From Portibacter marinus (GTDB taxonomy: Bacteria; Bacteroidota; Bacteroidia; Chitinophagales; Saprospiraceae), in the NCBI RefSeq assembly GCF_021533195.1, contig NZ_JAJNKB010000001.1, forward strand, positions 310,001 through 374,000: a DNA stretch of 64,000 bases. The letters are read 5' to 3'. Positions within the stretch are counted from its first letter, which is position 1. Every line of letters begins with the position of its first letter. Below, in pieces: positions 17,142 through 26,894 of the stretch. Position numbers and translations under genes: made by a program. Below the pieces are notes generated by a model. The model ran no database searches. It saw only the letters and a program-made list of their open reading frames with translations, and was not told the DNA's origin.

Positions 17142-19391
17142 CTAGAAACTACCATCCATTCTCAGCGAAAAATTTCGGGGCGCTTCCAATAGCGCAGGAC
17201 GAACTGCATAGGATGCATTCAAAACATTACCAATTATAAAGCTCAATTTGTAATTCTTCCATTGATATCCCGTCCTAAAGTTCAACAAATAATAACCGCT
17301 GTCATTGGCTTCTCGGAAGTTCTTTAGTCCTGGAATAAATAAGTTAAATTCTTCATCAATGGCAACCATGTGACTTACAAAACGAAAATTCCCGCCTACA
17401 AAAGCACCATACCCCGAAACCTGAATATCGGCCTTCGCTGTATGTTGAGACCGGTATTTTAAGATATTGTAGTCTACAGAAGAGGATGCTCGCGTTCGGT
17501 CATCAAATTCCTTATACCGTGGATCTAAAAAAGTGTACCCCATTAAAAAATTGACCGGAAACCGCTGACTTCCCAATACACCCGCAAAATTAAGATCCAC
17601 TCCTCTGATCCTCGTGTCCCCGATATTGCTGGACTGAAACCCAAATACACCGCTTTTAGCAGTGAGTAAAAATTCCATCATATTAAGATACTCTGACCAA
17701 AAAATGGCCAAATCAAAAAAGGCACCATTTCCTCCCATTCGTACACCCTGTTTTAATCCGATCTCCGCCGACCATCCTGTCTCCGATTGTAAATCTTCAT
17801 TGGTGAAAATCCTGAAATTAGCCAATCCTACCGTGGTGAATTTTTCAGCTATCGTGGGAAATCGGTAGCCTTGACCAATCGAACTTCGTATATATGTAGC
17901 TTTAGCCATCTGGTAATTGGCTCCAAATCTGAAAACAGGTTTACCTTCCTGAGTTTGTGCTGCATCCACCTGTTCTCTAAAATCTCCATCCTCAATTAGA
18001 ATTTCAGAATTTCTCAAACTATTGTATTCATACCTGCCACCAAGAGAAAGTCGCCACCGTTCACCGATTTCCTTGTCTATTTGAAGATAGGTGCCTGCAT
18101 TATTCGATCGATATCTTGCCCCTCCATATAAGCCGGCAATAATATTGGTCACCGTTCCACTGATTCCTGTTGTCAACTTTAATTTTAAAGAAGGAAAAGC
18201 CGTCTGAAATTGATATTCGCCGTAGTTCAGAAGACTAAAATTATCCAGACCATTACTCGCACCGTTATCTGTATAATACAGCCTGCCTTGCAGTCTGTGT
18301 TTGTTTCCTTTTTGATCGAAGTAGGTATAGTGTGGATCGAATATCCAACGATTGTTGAAAGAAACTACTTCAGTTCCCGCAAAAGGTTGATACGCCCCTC
18401 TTACCCCATTTTCCCAAAAAATAAATGACGCGTTATCTGAAAGATTGCCTACTACATTTAGTCCGAGGGTACTTCTCTCATTGATACGATATCGATTGCT
18501 AACGGTAATTCGCCCTCTACGTTGGTAGGTTTCTGCACGGAAGCTTTCTAATTGGTAGTACTGTACACCTGCCACAAGATCAAACTTGCCCATTTTTCTT
18601 TTATGCAAAAAGTGTGTTCCAATGGCATATGGGGCGGAATCCCACCATTTTGTTCTGAGATCACTAGGATTTGCATAATAAGTAGTATTGATGGAAAAGT
18701 TGGTCTCTGGTTCCGATCCAGGCATGGCATACCTTACATTAATCACTCCGTTTAATGCACTAGAACCATACAACGCCGATGCAGCCCCTTTAACCACTTC
18801 CACTTGTGCTACGTTTTCCAGGGCGATATCATTCCAATTGGGAAAGCCTGCGTCAGGTTGAAGAGCCGGAATATTATCGATCAGCAATAAGACTCGACTT
18901 CCTGCACCATAAGAATATCCGGAACCGCCACGGATTGAGGCTTGCCCATCAATAATTTCGACACCAGGTAGTAAATTCAGCGCCTGATCAAGGCTTTGGC
19001 TATTGCTATTTTCTATGATCGAAGGCTTTAACACCTCTAGAGAAACCGTACTTTCAGCAATGTTTTGTTCCACCATTGACGCTGAAATAACCGCCGTTTC
19101 CAAAATATTATTGGAGGTTTTCAGCACTACAGTAATAAAGGTATCTGTTTTATTGATTTCAATGTCCTCACTGGCAAACCCAACATATTGAACTGAAATA
19201 CGAGTTGGTGAATTTTCACACGCTATTGTAAATCTGCCTTCTATATTTGTAATCACAGTGTCCACCGATGAAATAATCGTAGCACCAATCAAAGCTGACT
19301 GATCAGATGCAGCAATTACTTTACCTTCTACGCTGCGAACCTGAGCGAATATTCCATTGGTCCAAAGAAATAATAAAATTATGATTCTCAC
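17142..19391 (-). CDS. TonB-dependent receptor with carboxypeptidase-regulatory-like N-domain
   Basis: Outer-membrane active transporter of 749 residues. A signal peptide (1-16, ending FAQ) is followed by a CarboxypepD_reg-like beta-sandwich (about 20-95), a plug domain with LNLLPGVEIIDGQASIRGGSGYSYGAGSRVLLLIDNIP-type wording around 130-175 (shown in parts: PGVEIIDGQASIRGGSG, LLLIDNIPAL), and a long beta-barrel ending in Phe. No STN domain is present, so this one is a transporter without the surface-signalling module. The start is GTG at 19391; the codon two before it is a stop, so no ATG alternative exists upstream. The ligand is unknown, though the size and plug resemble BtuB/colicin I-type receptors. 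Confidence 0.92.
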   Translation of the reverse strand: MRIIILLFLWTNGIFAQVRSVEGKVIAASDQSALIGATIISSVDTVITNIEGRFTIACENSPTRISVQYVGFASEDIEINKTDTFITVVLKTSNNILETAVISASMVEQNIAESTVSLEVLKPSIIENSNSQSLDQALNLLPGVEIIDGQASIRGGSGYSYGAGSRVLLLIDNIPALQPDAGFPNWNDIALENVAQVEVVKGAASALYGSSALNGVINVRYAMPGSEPETNFSINTTYYANPSDLRTKWWDSAPYAIGTHFLHKRKMGKFDLVAGVQYYQLESFRAETYQRRGRITVSNRYRINERSTLGLNVVGNLSDNASFIFWENGVRGAYQPFAGTEVVSFNNRWIFDPHYTYFDQKGNKHRLQGRLYYTDNGASNGLDNFSLLNYGEYQFQTAFPSLKLKLTTGISGTVTNIIAGLYGGARYRSNNAGTYLQIDKEIGERWRLSLGGRYEYNSLRNSEILIEDGDFREQVDAAQTQEGKPVFRFGANYQMAKATYIRSSIGQGYRFPTIAEKFTTVGLANFRIFTNEDLQSETGWSAEIGLKQGVRMGGNGAFFDLAIFWSEYLNMMEFLLTAKSGVFGFQSSNIGDTRIRGVDLNFAGVLGSQRFPVNFLMGYTFLDPRYKEFDDRTRASSSVDYNILKYRSQHTAKADIQVSGYGAFVGGNFRFVSHMVAIDEEFNLFIPGLKNFREANDSGYYLLNFRTGYQWKNYKLSFIIGNVLNASYAVRPALLEAPRNFSLRMDGSF

Positions 19392-19407
19392 GAATCAAAG
19401 CTAAACA

Positions 19408-19887
19408 TTATTCCTCAGTTTCTGGGAACTCGATAGGAGTGATCATAGGCAGCTCTACCCAGGCTGCTTCTTCAGAGCTAATCGCCCAGACTCTCAATAT
19501 TCCGCCCGAGGCTCTGGCCACATGAGTTGCAAGGGTTCTTAGACTCTCATAGTAAGTAGCTGCAACGTCTTGAGGAAGTTTTGCTAAGATTGGGTTAATG
19601 TTTCTCAAACTGGTGGCTAGTTTCACATTTCGCTTTTCAACATGCTGTGGAAGTTTTTTGATTTTATCATCTAAATGTTTTTCAAAATAACCATCAATTT
19701 CTGCATAAAATTGACGCAATACTTCCGGTCCCGTATAGGTCCTGATGTGCGTAATTTTGTCTGCCCACTCCTTTTCATTCGGATCTATTTCACCATCAGC
19801 TCCGGCAATTAAAATGGTAACATCGAATACTGCTTCTTGAAGCATTTCGTATTCTTCCTTAGATATATTTTTGAAATATGGATTCAT
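19408..19887 (-). CDS. TerB-like small helical protein
   Basis: A 159-residue cytoplasmic protein, helical throughout. The segment VTILIAGADGEIDPNEKEWADKI (residues about 22-44, quoted in part: LIAGADGEIDPNEKEW) resembles the acidic first helix-turn of TerB/DjlA-type domains, which may bind metal. The C-terminus has a conserved-looking Gly-Gly stretch (ASGGILRVWAISSEEAAW). An in-frame TTG at 19905 lies inside the promoter element at 19903-19910, so the ATG at 19887 is taken. It shares a divergent promoter region of about 110 bp with mutS. Function unknown. Confidence 0.6.
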   Translation of the reverse strand: MNPYFKNISKEEYEMLQEAVFDVTILIAGADGEIDPNEKEWADKITHIRTYTGPEVLRQFYAEIDGYFEKHLDDKIKKLPQHVEKRNVKLATSLRNINPILAKLPQDVAATYYESLRTLATHVARASGGILRVWAISSEEAAWVELPMITPIEFPETEE

Positions 19888-19902
19888 CTTTGAAATTTGA
19901 TG

Positions 19903-19910
19903 CAAATTTA
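19903..19910 (-). promoter_or_regulatory. Bacteroidota -7 promoter element (TAAATTTG) for the TerB-like gene
   Basis: Exact TAnnTTTG match on the minus strand 16 bp before the ATG at 19887; predicted leader of about 9 nt. Confidence 0.4.
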
Positions 19911-19982
19911 AATTTTATTCAATATCCTGAGAATTATTGCACATTAATTTATCCATTCACATAAAAATATTTAATATATGTG

Positions 19983-19990
19983 TAATTTTG
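19983..19990 (+). promoter_or_regulatory. Bacteroidota -7 promoter element (TAATTTTG) for mutS
   Basis: Exact TAnnTTTG match with its last base 12 bp before the mutS ATG, so the predicted transcript starts about 5 nt before the start codon and would be nearly leaderless. No -33 TTTG is seen. Confidence 0.4.
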
Positions 19991-20001
19991 CTATTTAAGT
20001 T

Positions 20002-22638
20002 ATGACCAAGACAGCTAAAGTAAAAAAACAACACAAGCAGACACCACTCATGAAGCAATACTTTGCGATGAAAGCAAAGTATCCCGACGCCATACTTCTT
20101 TTCCGGGTCGGTGATTTTTACGAGACCTTCGGAGAGGACGCAGAAAAAGTAGCGAATGTTCTGGGCATTATTCTGACCAAAAGAAACAACGGCGGTTCAG
20201 ATATTCCTCTGGCTGGTTTCCCCTATCATTCTTTAGATCTCTACCTACCCAGACTTATAAAAGCAGGGTTCAGAGTGGCCATCTGTGAACAGCTGGAAAA
20301 ACCGAGCAAAGAGAAAAAAATCGTAAAGCGTGGAGTTACTGAAGTAATCACTCCAGGGTTGACAGTTGATGAAAAGCTGCTGGACCACAAGAACAATAAT
20401 TTTCTTTGTGCCATCCATCGGATAAATGAGAAATTTGGTATTGCATTCCTGGACCTTTCTACGGGTGAGTTTATCATTAGCCAGGGAAATCAACTAAGGA
20501 TTGAAAAATTAATTCAAAGTTTCCAACCTTCAGAAATCATTTTCGCAAAGTCTCACAAAGATCGAATCGAATCATTTACGGGATCAGATTTTTACAAATA
20601 TCACCTTGATGAATGGATTTTCAGCACTGACTTTGCAACTGAAAAATTACGGGATCATTTCAAGGTCCAAAGCTTGAAAGGTTTTGGTATTGAAGAGGTT
20701 CATGAAGGTCAGGTGGCCGCAGGAGCGATATTGCACTACCTTGAAAGTACGGAGAACACTAAGCTGGACCACATTAATAGCATTAGTAGAATTCAACTGG
20801 ATGAATACGTTTGGTTAGATAGGTTTACCATTAGGAATCTTGAATTGGTTCATAGCAACCATCCCACTGGCATTCCCCTTATCCAGATTTTGGACAAAAC
20901 TGTGAGTCCCATGGGTTCCAGAATGATGCGAAAATGGGTATTGCTTCCACTTTTATCTGTGCAGGCGATTCATCAACGGTTATCCATCGTTGATTTTTTT
21001 AAAGAACAGGTAGAAAAAGGTGAAAGGTTACGAAGTTATCTGGAGCAGATAGGTGATCTGGAACGATTAGTGGCAAAAATCAGTACAGGAAAGATAGCAC
21101 CTAGGGAACTTAAGCAATTGGAATCAGCTCTAAACCAGATTCCACATATAAATGAACTTTGTAATCAGACTGATCAAGAAACACTATGTGAAATAGCGTC
21201 CTCCCTGAGCTACTGTGAACAGGTCAGAGACGCCATCGCGGAGCAAATTATTATTGACCCTCCTTCTATGATCTCTAAAGGAGGAGTCATTAGTGAAGGT
21301 GTTCATGAAGAATTAGATGATTTACGCCACGTCGTAAAAAACAGCAAAAGCTTACTGGCTGAAATTCAAGAGTCCGAAGCAGAAAAGACAGGGATAACCA
21401 ATCTCAAAATCGGATTCAACAATGTTTTTGGTTACTATCTGGAAGTCACCAACAAGTATAAGAATCAAGGATTGGTCCCTGAAAATTGGGTTAGAAAACA
21501 AACCTTGACCGGCTCAGAACGCTATATCACTGACGAACTGAAAAAGCTTGAAACCAAAATTTTGGGCGCGGAAGAAAAGATTCTAGTAATCGAAGAACAA
21601 ATTTACCTTGATCTCATTGCTTCCCTATTCGACTATATTCCAGCTATTCAGAAAAATGCGCAGGTTATCGCAAAGTTAGATTGTCTGCAAAGTCTGGCAT
21701 TGGTAGCGGAGGAGAACAACTATTGCAAGCCCATAGTTGATGAATCATTTAGCATTGATATTAAAGATGGACGACATCCAGTCATAGAAAAACATATGGA
21801 GATAGGAGAATCATATGTGCCCAATGACGTTTTCCTGGATACAAAAGAAACTCAGATCATGATGATCACGGGTCCGAATATGTCTGGTAAATCTGCCATT
21901 CTTCGTCAAACGGCCTTAATATGCCTTATGGCGCAAATGGGTTCGTTTGTACCTGCCAGCTCTGCAAGATTGGGATTTCTAGACAAACTCTTCACAAGAG
22001 TAGGCGCCTCTGATAATATTAGCTCCGGTGAATCTACCTTTATGGTAGAAATGAATGAGACTGCTTCCATCATGAATAATATTTCTGATCGAAGCCTGAT
22101 ACTTTTAGATGAAATTGGCCGGGGCACCAGTACTTATGATGGAATTTCTATAGCATGGTCACTTGCTGAATACCTTTATAATAATCAAAAATGCTGTCCG
22201 AAAACCCTTTTCGCCACGCACTATCACGAGTTGAATAAATTAGCAGATCGCTACGACCGCATCAAAAACTATAGTGTCTCCACAAAAGAAATTGGGCAAA
22301 AAGTCATTTTCCTTCGGAAATTAATACCGGGAGGCAGTAATCATAGTTTTGGAATTCATGTTGCTCAGATGGCCGGGATGCCGAGATCTGTGATAGCCCG
22401 AGCGCAGGAAATTCTCTTGGAGCTGGAACAAAAGTCCTTCGAAGCTGCAAAAACGCAAGGAGACATCAGTTCCAGATTAGACAATGTCAGTTCGGCGATG
22501 CAATTATCGATTTTTGAAACAGTGGATCCTACAGCCGGAAAACTGAAAGCTGCTTTGATGGAGGTGGATATTCACCGGATGACGCCGATCGACTGTATGA
22601 TGAAACTCAATGAACTTAAAAAAATGATGGAAGAATGA
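20002..22638 (+). CDS. mutS: DNA mismatch repair protein MutS
   Basis: Mismatch-recognition ATPase of 878 residues. The N-terminal mismatch-binding domain has the canonical TPLMKQYFAMKAKYPDA and the Phe-x-Glu wedge in RVGDFYETFGEDA. The C-terminal ABC ATPase has Walker A GPNMSGKSA, the signature-like region SSGESTFMVEM, Walker B LILLDEIGRGTSTYDG and the His switch in FATHYHEL. The C-terminus ends in short helices consistent with the dimerisation tail. The 17 residues before TPLMKQY are lysine-rich. Its stop overlaps the ATG of the next lipoprotein gene by ATGA. Confidence 0.98.
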   Translation: MTKTAKVKKQHKQTPLMKQYFAMKAKYPDAILLFRVGDFYETFGEDAEKVANVLGIILTKRNNGGSDIPLAGFPYHSLDLYLPRLIKAGFRVAICEQLEKPSKEKKIVKRGVTEVITPGLTVDEKLLDHKNNNFLCAIHRINEKFGIAFLDLSTGEFIISQGNQLRIEKLIQSFQPSEIIFAKSHKDRIESFTGSDFYKYHLDEWIFSTDFATEKLRDHFKVQSLKGFGIEEVHEGQVAAGAILHYLESTENTKLDHINSISRIQLDEYVWLDRFTIRNLELVHSNHPTGIPLIQILDKTVSPMGSRMMRKWVLLPLLSVQAIHQRLSIVDFFKEQVEKGERLRSYLEQIGDLERLVAKISTGKIAPRELKQLESALNQIPHINELCNQTDQETLCEIASSLSYCEQVRDAIAEQIIIDPPSMISKGGVISEGVHEELDDLRHVVKNSKSLLAEIQESEAEKTGITNLKIGFNNVFGYYLEVTNKYKNQGLVPENWVRKQTLTGSERYITDELKKLETKILGAEEKILVIEEQIYLDLIASLFDYIPAIQKNAQVIAKLDCLQSLALVAEENNYCKPIVDESFSIDIKDGRHPVIEKHMEIGESYVPNDVFLDTKETQIMMITGPNMSGKSAILRQTALICLMAQMGSFVPASSARLGFLDKLFTRVGASDNISSGESTFMVEMNETASIMNNISDRSLILLDEIGRGTSTYDGISIAWSLAEYLYNNQKCCPKTLFATHYHELNKLADRYDRIKNYSVSTKEIGQKVIFLRKLIPGGSNHSFGIHVAQMAGMPRSVIARAQEILLELEQKSFEAAKTQGDISSRLDNVSSAMQLSIFETVDPTAGKLKAALMEVDIHRMTPIDCMMKLNELKKMMEE

Positions 22639-23432
22639 GAGCTTTAGTGGCCTTTATTCTCATGTCAATACTCCTTACTTCATGCCTCAAAGATTTGAGA
22701 CCCCAAGCATGGAAAGATAATTCGGCATTCCGTGAAGCTCAGTATCAAAAAGGTAAAGCCATTTTAGAGAAATATGCACAAGTCTCCGGTCAAGAACAAT
22801 GGTCGGACATTCAGTCTTACAGGATTTATATTAGTGATGTTTTCTTTGGATGGAGAGGTAGAATGAAACAACCCTACGGACAAAGAATAAATCAATTTAT
22901 TCTGGACTTTTATGCGAAAGAAAATTCCGGGACCCTTCTTTTTTTAAATGGTAAAAAGAAAGGCATGCTTTGGGGTTACAACGAAGGAAACACCTATACC
23001 AAAGAATCTGTAAATGGTCCTATAAAGGATGTTGATAGCAAGAAAATAAAAGCCTGGATTCCATTCTACCAACGTTTCATAGAAATGCCCTTTCGCGCAA
23101 CCGCTGCAGACCAGATTTATCATATGGGTGAAGAGAAATACGGGCTTTACAATTATGATAAGGTTTATACGGCCTGGAAAACGGAAGAATCAGAGCAAAA
23201 ACTGGAACAATACGTCCTTTGGGTTAATCAAAGTACCGGACTGGTCGATAAATTTCAATTTTCTTCTAGAAATCAAGGAGCAGTTTTGACAGGGACAGTT
23301 ATTATAAGTGAACAAACCGTTTATGACGGAGTCATTATTCCTGGAATGTTTAAAGTGTATGCTCGAGAAGGATCTAGGCAGCCACTACATATTATCAGAC
23401 CCCACAATTTTCAGGTGGTGACAAGAGAGTAA
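22635..23432 (+). CDS. Uncharacterised lipoprotein translationally coupled to mutS
   Basis: A 265-residue lipoprotein with lipobox LTSC (Cys17). The mature protein is beta-rich with many Tyr/Trp (KMLWGYNEGN, YGLYNYDKVYTAW), compatible with a LolA/LolB-like or DUF-type beta-barrel that binds a hydrophobic ligand, but no specific family is recognised. Translation start overlaps the mutS stop by 4 bp, so expression is coupled to mismatch repair even though a functional link is not obvious. About 90 bp separates it from the CreD-like gene. Confidence 0.6.
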   Translation: MRALVAFILMSILLTSCLKDLRPQAWKDNSAFREAQYQKGKAILEKYAQVSGQEQWSDIQSYRIYISDVFFGWRGRMKQPYGQRINQFILDFYAKENSGTLLFLNGKKKGMLWGYNEGNTYTKESVNGPIKDVDSKKIKAWIPFYQRFIEMPFRATAADQIYHMGEEKYGLYNYDKVYTAWKTEESEQKLEQYVLWVNQSTGLVDKFQFSSRNQGAVLTGTVIISEQTVYDGVIIPGMFKVYAREGSRQPLHIIRPHNFQVVTRE

Positions 23433-23525
23433 ATGAACTACGAATAGTAATCGGTCAACTACGTTTAATAATCTACATTCGACACAAGGTCTTGTAGTCC
23501 ATAATTTGTATGAAAACAATGAATC

Positions 23526-24854
23526 ATGCAAGAAGATCAAAGAAACCTTTCCCAATTTAGAAACTGGATAAAGCAGTCTGTTTCACTCAAACTTTTGACC
23601 ATCTCATTATTGGCACTATGCCTACTAATTCCAGGTTCTATGGTAAAATCCATCATTCACGAAAGGACTGGTATGAATCACGCTGCAAATATGGATGTCA
23701 GGTCTAAATGGGCACTCGATCAAGTAGTCACTTCTCCCATCCTCAGTGTACCTATCTCAATATCTGAAATCATTGATGAAAAGGAGCATGTTTATAAATC
23801 ATATTATCATTTCCTTCCTGAAGACCTTCATATCCAAGCTTCTGTATCACCAAAAACTTTAAGTCGAGGGATTTTCGAAGTAATCGTCTATGAAGCTAAA
23901 TTGAATATTAAAGGGAACTTTAAGGATATAGTAACTAAGGATTTATCCCATATCAAGGATGTTTTGTGGGAAGAAGCATTTATAACTGTAGGATTTTCTG
24001 ATCTACGCGGAATTCAAAATGACCATCCTTTAATCTGGAACGAAGATGAGATTGCCTCAGTTCCCGGTACGAAGATTACTCATCTGAGTGCAGGTTTGAC
24101 CTTTCCTTTGGAAGATTTTAACCCGGATTTACAAGAAAGCCATTCATTTAATATGGTTGTAGAGCTTCAAGGAAGTGAAAATCTTTCCTTTGTTCCCACC
24201 GGAAAAGTGACCACAGCTTCTATACAATCTGGATGGACGAGCCCAAGTTTTAGTGGCGCTTTTTTACCTGATGAGCGTCATGTAACCAACACAGGATTCA
24301 AAGCACAATGGCAAGTACTTCAGGTTAACAGGAATTTTCCGCAGAACTGGGAAGGTCATCATACAACAGCACAACTCCACCGTTCTGCATTTGGCGTGAA
24401 TTTTATTTTGCCTTCAGACTCATACCAAAAATCAATAAGAGCCATCAAGTATGCACTGATGAATATCGCTATGACCTTTTTAATCTTTTTTTTAGTTGAG
24501 GTTATAACAAAATCACCAATCCATCCTTTTCAATATATCATGGTAGGATTATCGATCATACTTTTTTATGTATTGCTGGTTTCCCTAAGTGAACATCTGT
24601 CATTTGATAGGTCTTATCTCATAGCTGGAACTGCAGTCGTATCCATGATTTATCTGTACAGTCTATCCATATTTAAATCCCTGAAATTTTCCATATACCT
24701 GCTTGCCCTATCCATCCTTAATTTTGTATTCCTTTACATTATTTTGCAAATGACAGATTACGCCTTACTGATCGGAGGAATCAGTATGACAGGAATCTTA
24801 GCGGCTGTGATGTATGGAACCAGAAAGATCGACTGGTATAATATTCAAAAATAG
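23526..24854 (+). CDS. creD: CreD-like inner-membrane protein
   Basis: A 442-residue protein with one N-terminal transmembrane helix (about 20-38), a periplasmic domain of about 260 residues, then five closely spaced transmembrane helices (about 305-435). This layout, the motif LKLLTISLLALCLLIPGSMV near the start, and wording such as LSFVPTGK and YQKSIRAIKYALMNIAMTFLIFFLVE match the CreD family, whose E. coli member belongs to the CreBC regulon and protects against colicin and beta-lactam stress. No creB/creC genes are present, so regulation must differ here. Confidence 0.85.
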   Translation: MQEDQRNLSQFRNWIKQSVSLKLLTISLLALCLLIPGSMVKSIIHERTGMNHAANMDVRSKWALDQVVTSPILSVPISISEIIDEKEHVYKSYYHFLPEDLHIQASVSPKTLSRGIFEVIVYEAKLNIKGNFKDIVTKDLSHIKDVLWEEAFITVGFSDLRGIQNDHPLIWNEDEIASVPGTKITHLSAGLTFPLEDFNPDLQESHSFNMVVELQGSENLSFVPTGKVTTASIQSGWTSPSFSGAFLPDERHVTNTGFKAQWQVLQVNRNFPQNWEGHHTTAQLHRSAFGVNFILPSDSYQKSIRAIKYALMNIAMTFLIFFLVEVITKSPIHPFQYIMVGLSIILFYVLLVSLSEHLSFDRSYLIAGTAVVSMIYLYSLSIFKSLKFSIYLLALSILNFVFLYIILQMTDYALLIGGISMTGILAAVMYGTRKIDWYNIQK

Positions 24855-24889
24855 GATACTGATCAAATAAAACAATCATTTTCACCTAC

Positions 24890-24924
24890 TGACCGGCAGA
24901 TATCACAAGTGGAGCTGCCGGTCA
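24890..24924. repeat. Perfect 10-bp inverted repeat downstream of creD
   Basis: TGACCGGCAG at 24890-24899 and CTGCCGGTCA at 24915-24924 form a GC-rich hairpin with a 15-nt loop, 35 bp past the creD stop. There is no T-run directly after it on either strand, so it is either a factor-dependent terminator/mRNA 3' stabiliser or a protein-binding site. Confidence 0.5.
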
Positions 24925-25067
24925 GACTATTGTATCACATTTGAGTAAAAAAAAGATCTAAAAAATTTTTTTTTCAAAGGAGATGTTATATTCATTTATT
25001 ATTTAATATTGCCTCATCGAACGTTTAAAAGAAATATTTGATTAAGCAATCAGATAAGCAGACAAAA

Positions 25068-25451
25068 ATGAGTAAACCTAGAGTAGTAAAAGATTACGAC
25101 AAGCTTGACCAGGATATCCAGGAGCAAATCAAACTGACCTATCCCCACGGCTTTGACAAGCATCTCATCACATTCAAAAACATTAAGAATGCCTTTGTGA
25201 GTGCACTTCCCTATGAAACTGAAGAAAAGTATTATTTAGTGAGAATGACTCGTGAAGAAGCCATCGCCATCATCGCAGATGATGATGACTACAAGGAAGG
25301 AAAACTTCGTAAAGCAGTCATGGAAGAGCTTTCTATAAAGCACGATTTTGATGATGATGACGACGACGATGAAGATGACGATGATTTGATAGATGATGAA
25401 ATTCTCGAATTCAATGAAGATGAAATGTCGGGCGAAGAGGATGACGACTAG
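25068..25451 (+). CDS. Small protein with polyaspartate-rich C-terminal tail
   Basis: A 127-residue soluble protein. Residues 1-90 are ordinary folded-looking sequence with a block KYYLVRMTREEAIAIIADDDDY, quoted here in two parts (KYYLVRMTREEAIA, IIADDDDY). Residues about 92-127 are a tail made almost only of Asp and Glu, with a run of seven Asp. The start at 25068 is the first ATG; a TTG 10 codons upstream is less likely. It is the first gene of a four-gene cassette: 3 bp separates it from the first ATP-grasp gene. The tail could be a substrate for acidic-side-chain ligation by those enzymes or a cation-binding region; this is inference. No known family recognised. Confidence 0.6.
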   Translation: MSKPRVVKDYDKLDQDIQEQIKLTYPHGFDKHLITFKNIKNAFVSALPYETEEKYYLVRMTREEAIAIIADDDDYKEGKLRKAVMEELSIKHDFDDDDDDDEDDDDLIDDEILEFNEDEMSGEEDDD

Positions 25452-25454
25452 TTC

Positions 25455-26894
25455 ATGAGAGATCTTAAAATTTACACACCAGGTTCCTTTGAGCCGGAAA
25501 ACCATTGGTACGACAAAGCCCTCAACGCTACTTTACATCCGATGGTTAGCTTTTTTCTGAATCTGGGCAATGATCGAATCGTTGAAAGATACTGCCATCT
25601 TAATCCAAGGGTCAGAAAGTCCGCGCTTGAAGACTTGTTAAAGGCAAGGCCAAAGTATTTCCGATGGGCAGGAGCTGACTTGATTAATGTTACCAGCGCA
25701 AGTGGCAATCGTAACATGGTGGTTATAGAAAACAACAGCTGTCCCTCCGGTCAGAAATCCATGCCTTTACTGCAAGATCATGAGGAAAAGGGAGGTTACA
25801 AAGAACTGATCGAAAGAACATTTTTACCCAGCTTAAAAGGCCAGAGGTTAATTACAGAAGGGAAGCTGGCGGTCCTCTTTGACAAAAATCCAATGGAAGC
25901 TTCTGGCTATGCCGCCACCATTGCTGATGTTTTAGACGAAAATGTTTACTATTTGCCCTTCACATTTGCAGATCTGGGTAAAACCCTAAAATATAAAAAA
26001 GGTGTGCTCTACTTTCTGGATGAAAAAGAAAATTGGACTCCAATTAAAGCGGCCTTTAGATATGTTACTCAAAAGCCCTGGAACCGGATCCCTATTGAGA
26101 CTAAAACGAAAATCCTGAATCCGGTTCTGGCATGTCTATCAGGTGGCAGAAACAAAATGATGGCGGCTAAGGCATATGATATTTACAATGCTGAATTGAG
26201 AGGAACCGGCTTGAAAATCGTGACTCCAGAAACCATTTGGGATGTCAGTAAAAATGAAATACCGCTTTGGGTCAGAAAAATGGGCGGACAAGCCGTGATT
26301 AAAGTTCCATATAGCAATGCAGGACAGGGAGTGTATACCATTGTCAACCAGTCCGAGTTGGATCACTTCATGTCTCAGGATTTTGAATATGATCGATTTA
26401 TCGTTCAAAGCCTAATAGGAAATTACAACTGGAGTTCATCAGGGTCAAAGGGAAAACTCTTCCATGTAGGTACCATCCCCAATCTGAAAGGACAAACCTT
26501 CGTAACTGATGTGCGAATGATGGTTAGTGCCAGCCCGGAAGGAATAAGACCATTGTGTGTTTATTCTCGAAGATCAAAGGAACCACTTTTAAATGAACTG
26601 AAGGAAGGTAGTGCGTCATGGGACATGCTGGGTACGAACCTTTCTGTCAAGTTGGGAGAAAATGAATGGGGCAGTGAAACCAATCGTTTGGTACTCATGG
26701 ACAGAAGAGATTTCAATAAATTGGGAATAGGTGTAGATGACTTGATCGAAGGATACATTCAGACCGTATTGTCCATGCTGGCTATAGATTCTATGAGCAA
26801 GAACTTGATCAACGCCAATGGAAAATTTAGAAAGCGACTTTTTGCCTCTCTAAATGATGATCCGCATTTGATTTCTGAAATTTATAAGGAATGA
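25455..26894 (+). CDS. ATP-grasp-like ligase (circularly permuted-type features)
   Basis: A 479-residue cytoplasmic protein. The block VIKVPYSNAGQGVYTI (about 281-296) looks like an ATP-grasp nucleotide loop, with Lys283 and the Gly-rich SNAGQG. Earlier, IENNSCPSGQKSMP (about 91-104) resembles the ENxxxPSG motif of circularly permuted ATP-grasp families. A late DVRMMVSASPEG segment is compatible with the metal-binding region. ATP-grasp enzymes join a carboxylate to an amine or thiol through an acyl phosphate. Its stop overlaps the start of the second ATP-grasp gene by ATGA. The family assignment is by motif only and should be tested by profile search. Confidence 0.6.
   Translation: MRDLKIYTPGSFEPENHWYDKALNATLHPMVSFFLNLGNDRIVERYCHLNPRVRKSALEDLLKARPKYFRWAGADLINVTSASGNRNMVVIENNSCPSGQKSMPLLQDHEEKGGYKELIERTFLPSLKGQRLITEGKLAVLFDKNPMEASGYAATIADVLDENVYYLPFTFADLGKTLKYKKGVLYFLDEKENWTPIKAAFRYVTQKPWNRIPIETKTKILNPVLACLSGGRNKMMAAKAYDIYNAELRGTGLKIVTPETIWDVSKNEIPLWVRKMGGQAVIKVPYSNAGQGVYTIVNQSELDHFMSQDFEYDRFIVQSLIGNYNWSSSGSKGKLFHVGTIPNLKGQTFVTDVRMMVSASPEGIRPLCVYSRRSKEPLLNELKEGSASWDMLGTNLSVKLGENEWGSETNRLVLMDRRDFNKLGIGVDDLIEGYIQTVLSMLAIDSMSKNLINANGKFRKRLFASLNDDPHLISEIYKE

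Noticed and set aside
20241-20493. Two overlapping minus-strand frames inside mutS
   Set aside because: Both are shadows of the mutS frame, which has intact mismatch-binding and ATPase motifs over the same bases.
25236-25505. A minus-strand frame rich in Ile and Val opposite the acidic-tail gene
   Set aside because: It is the complement of repeated GAT/GAC/GAA codons; the composition is a by-product of the Asp/Glu run.
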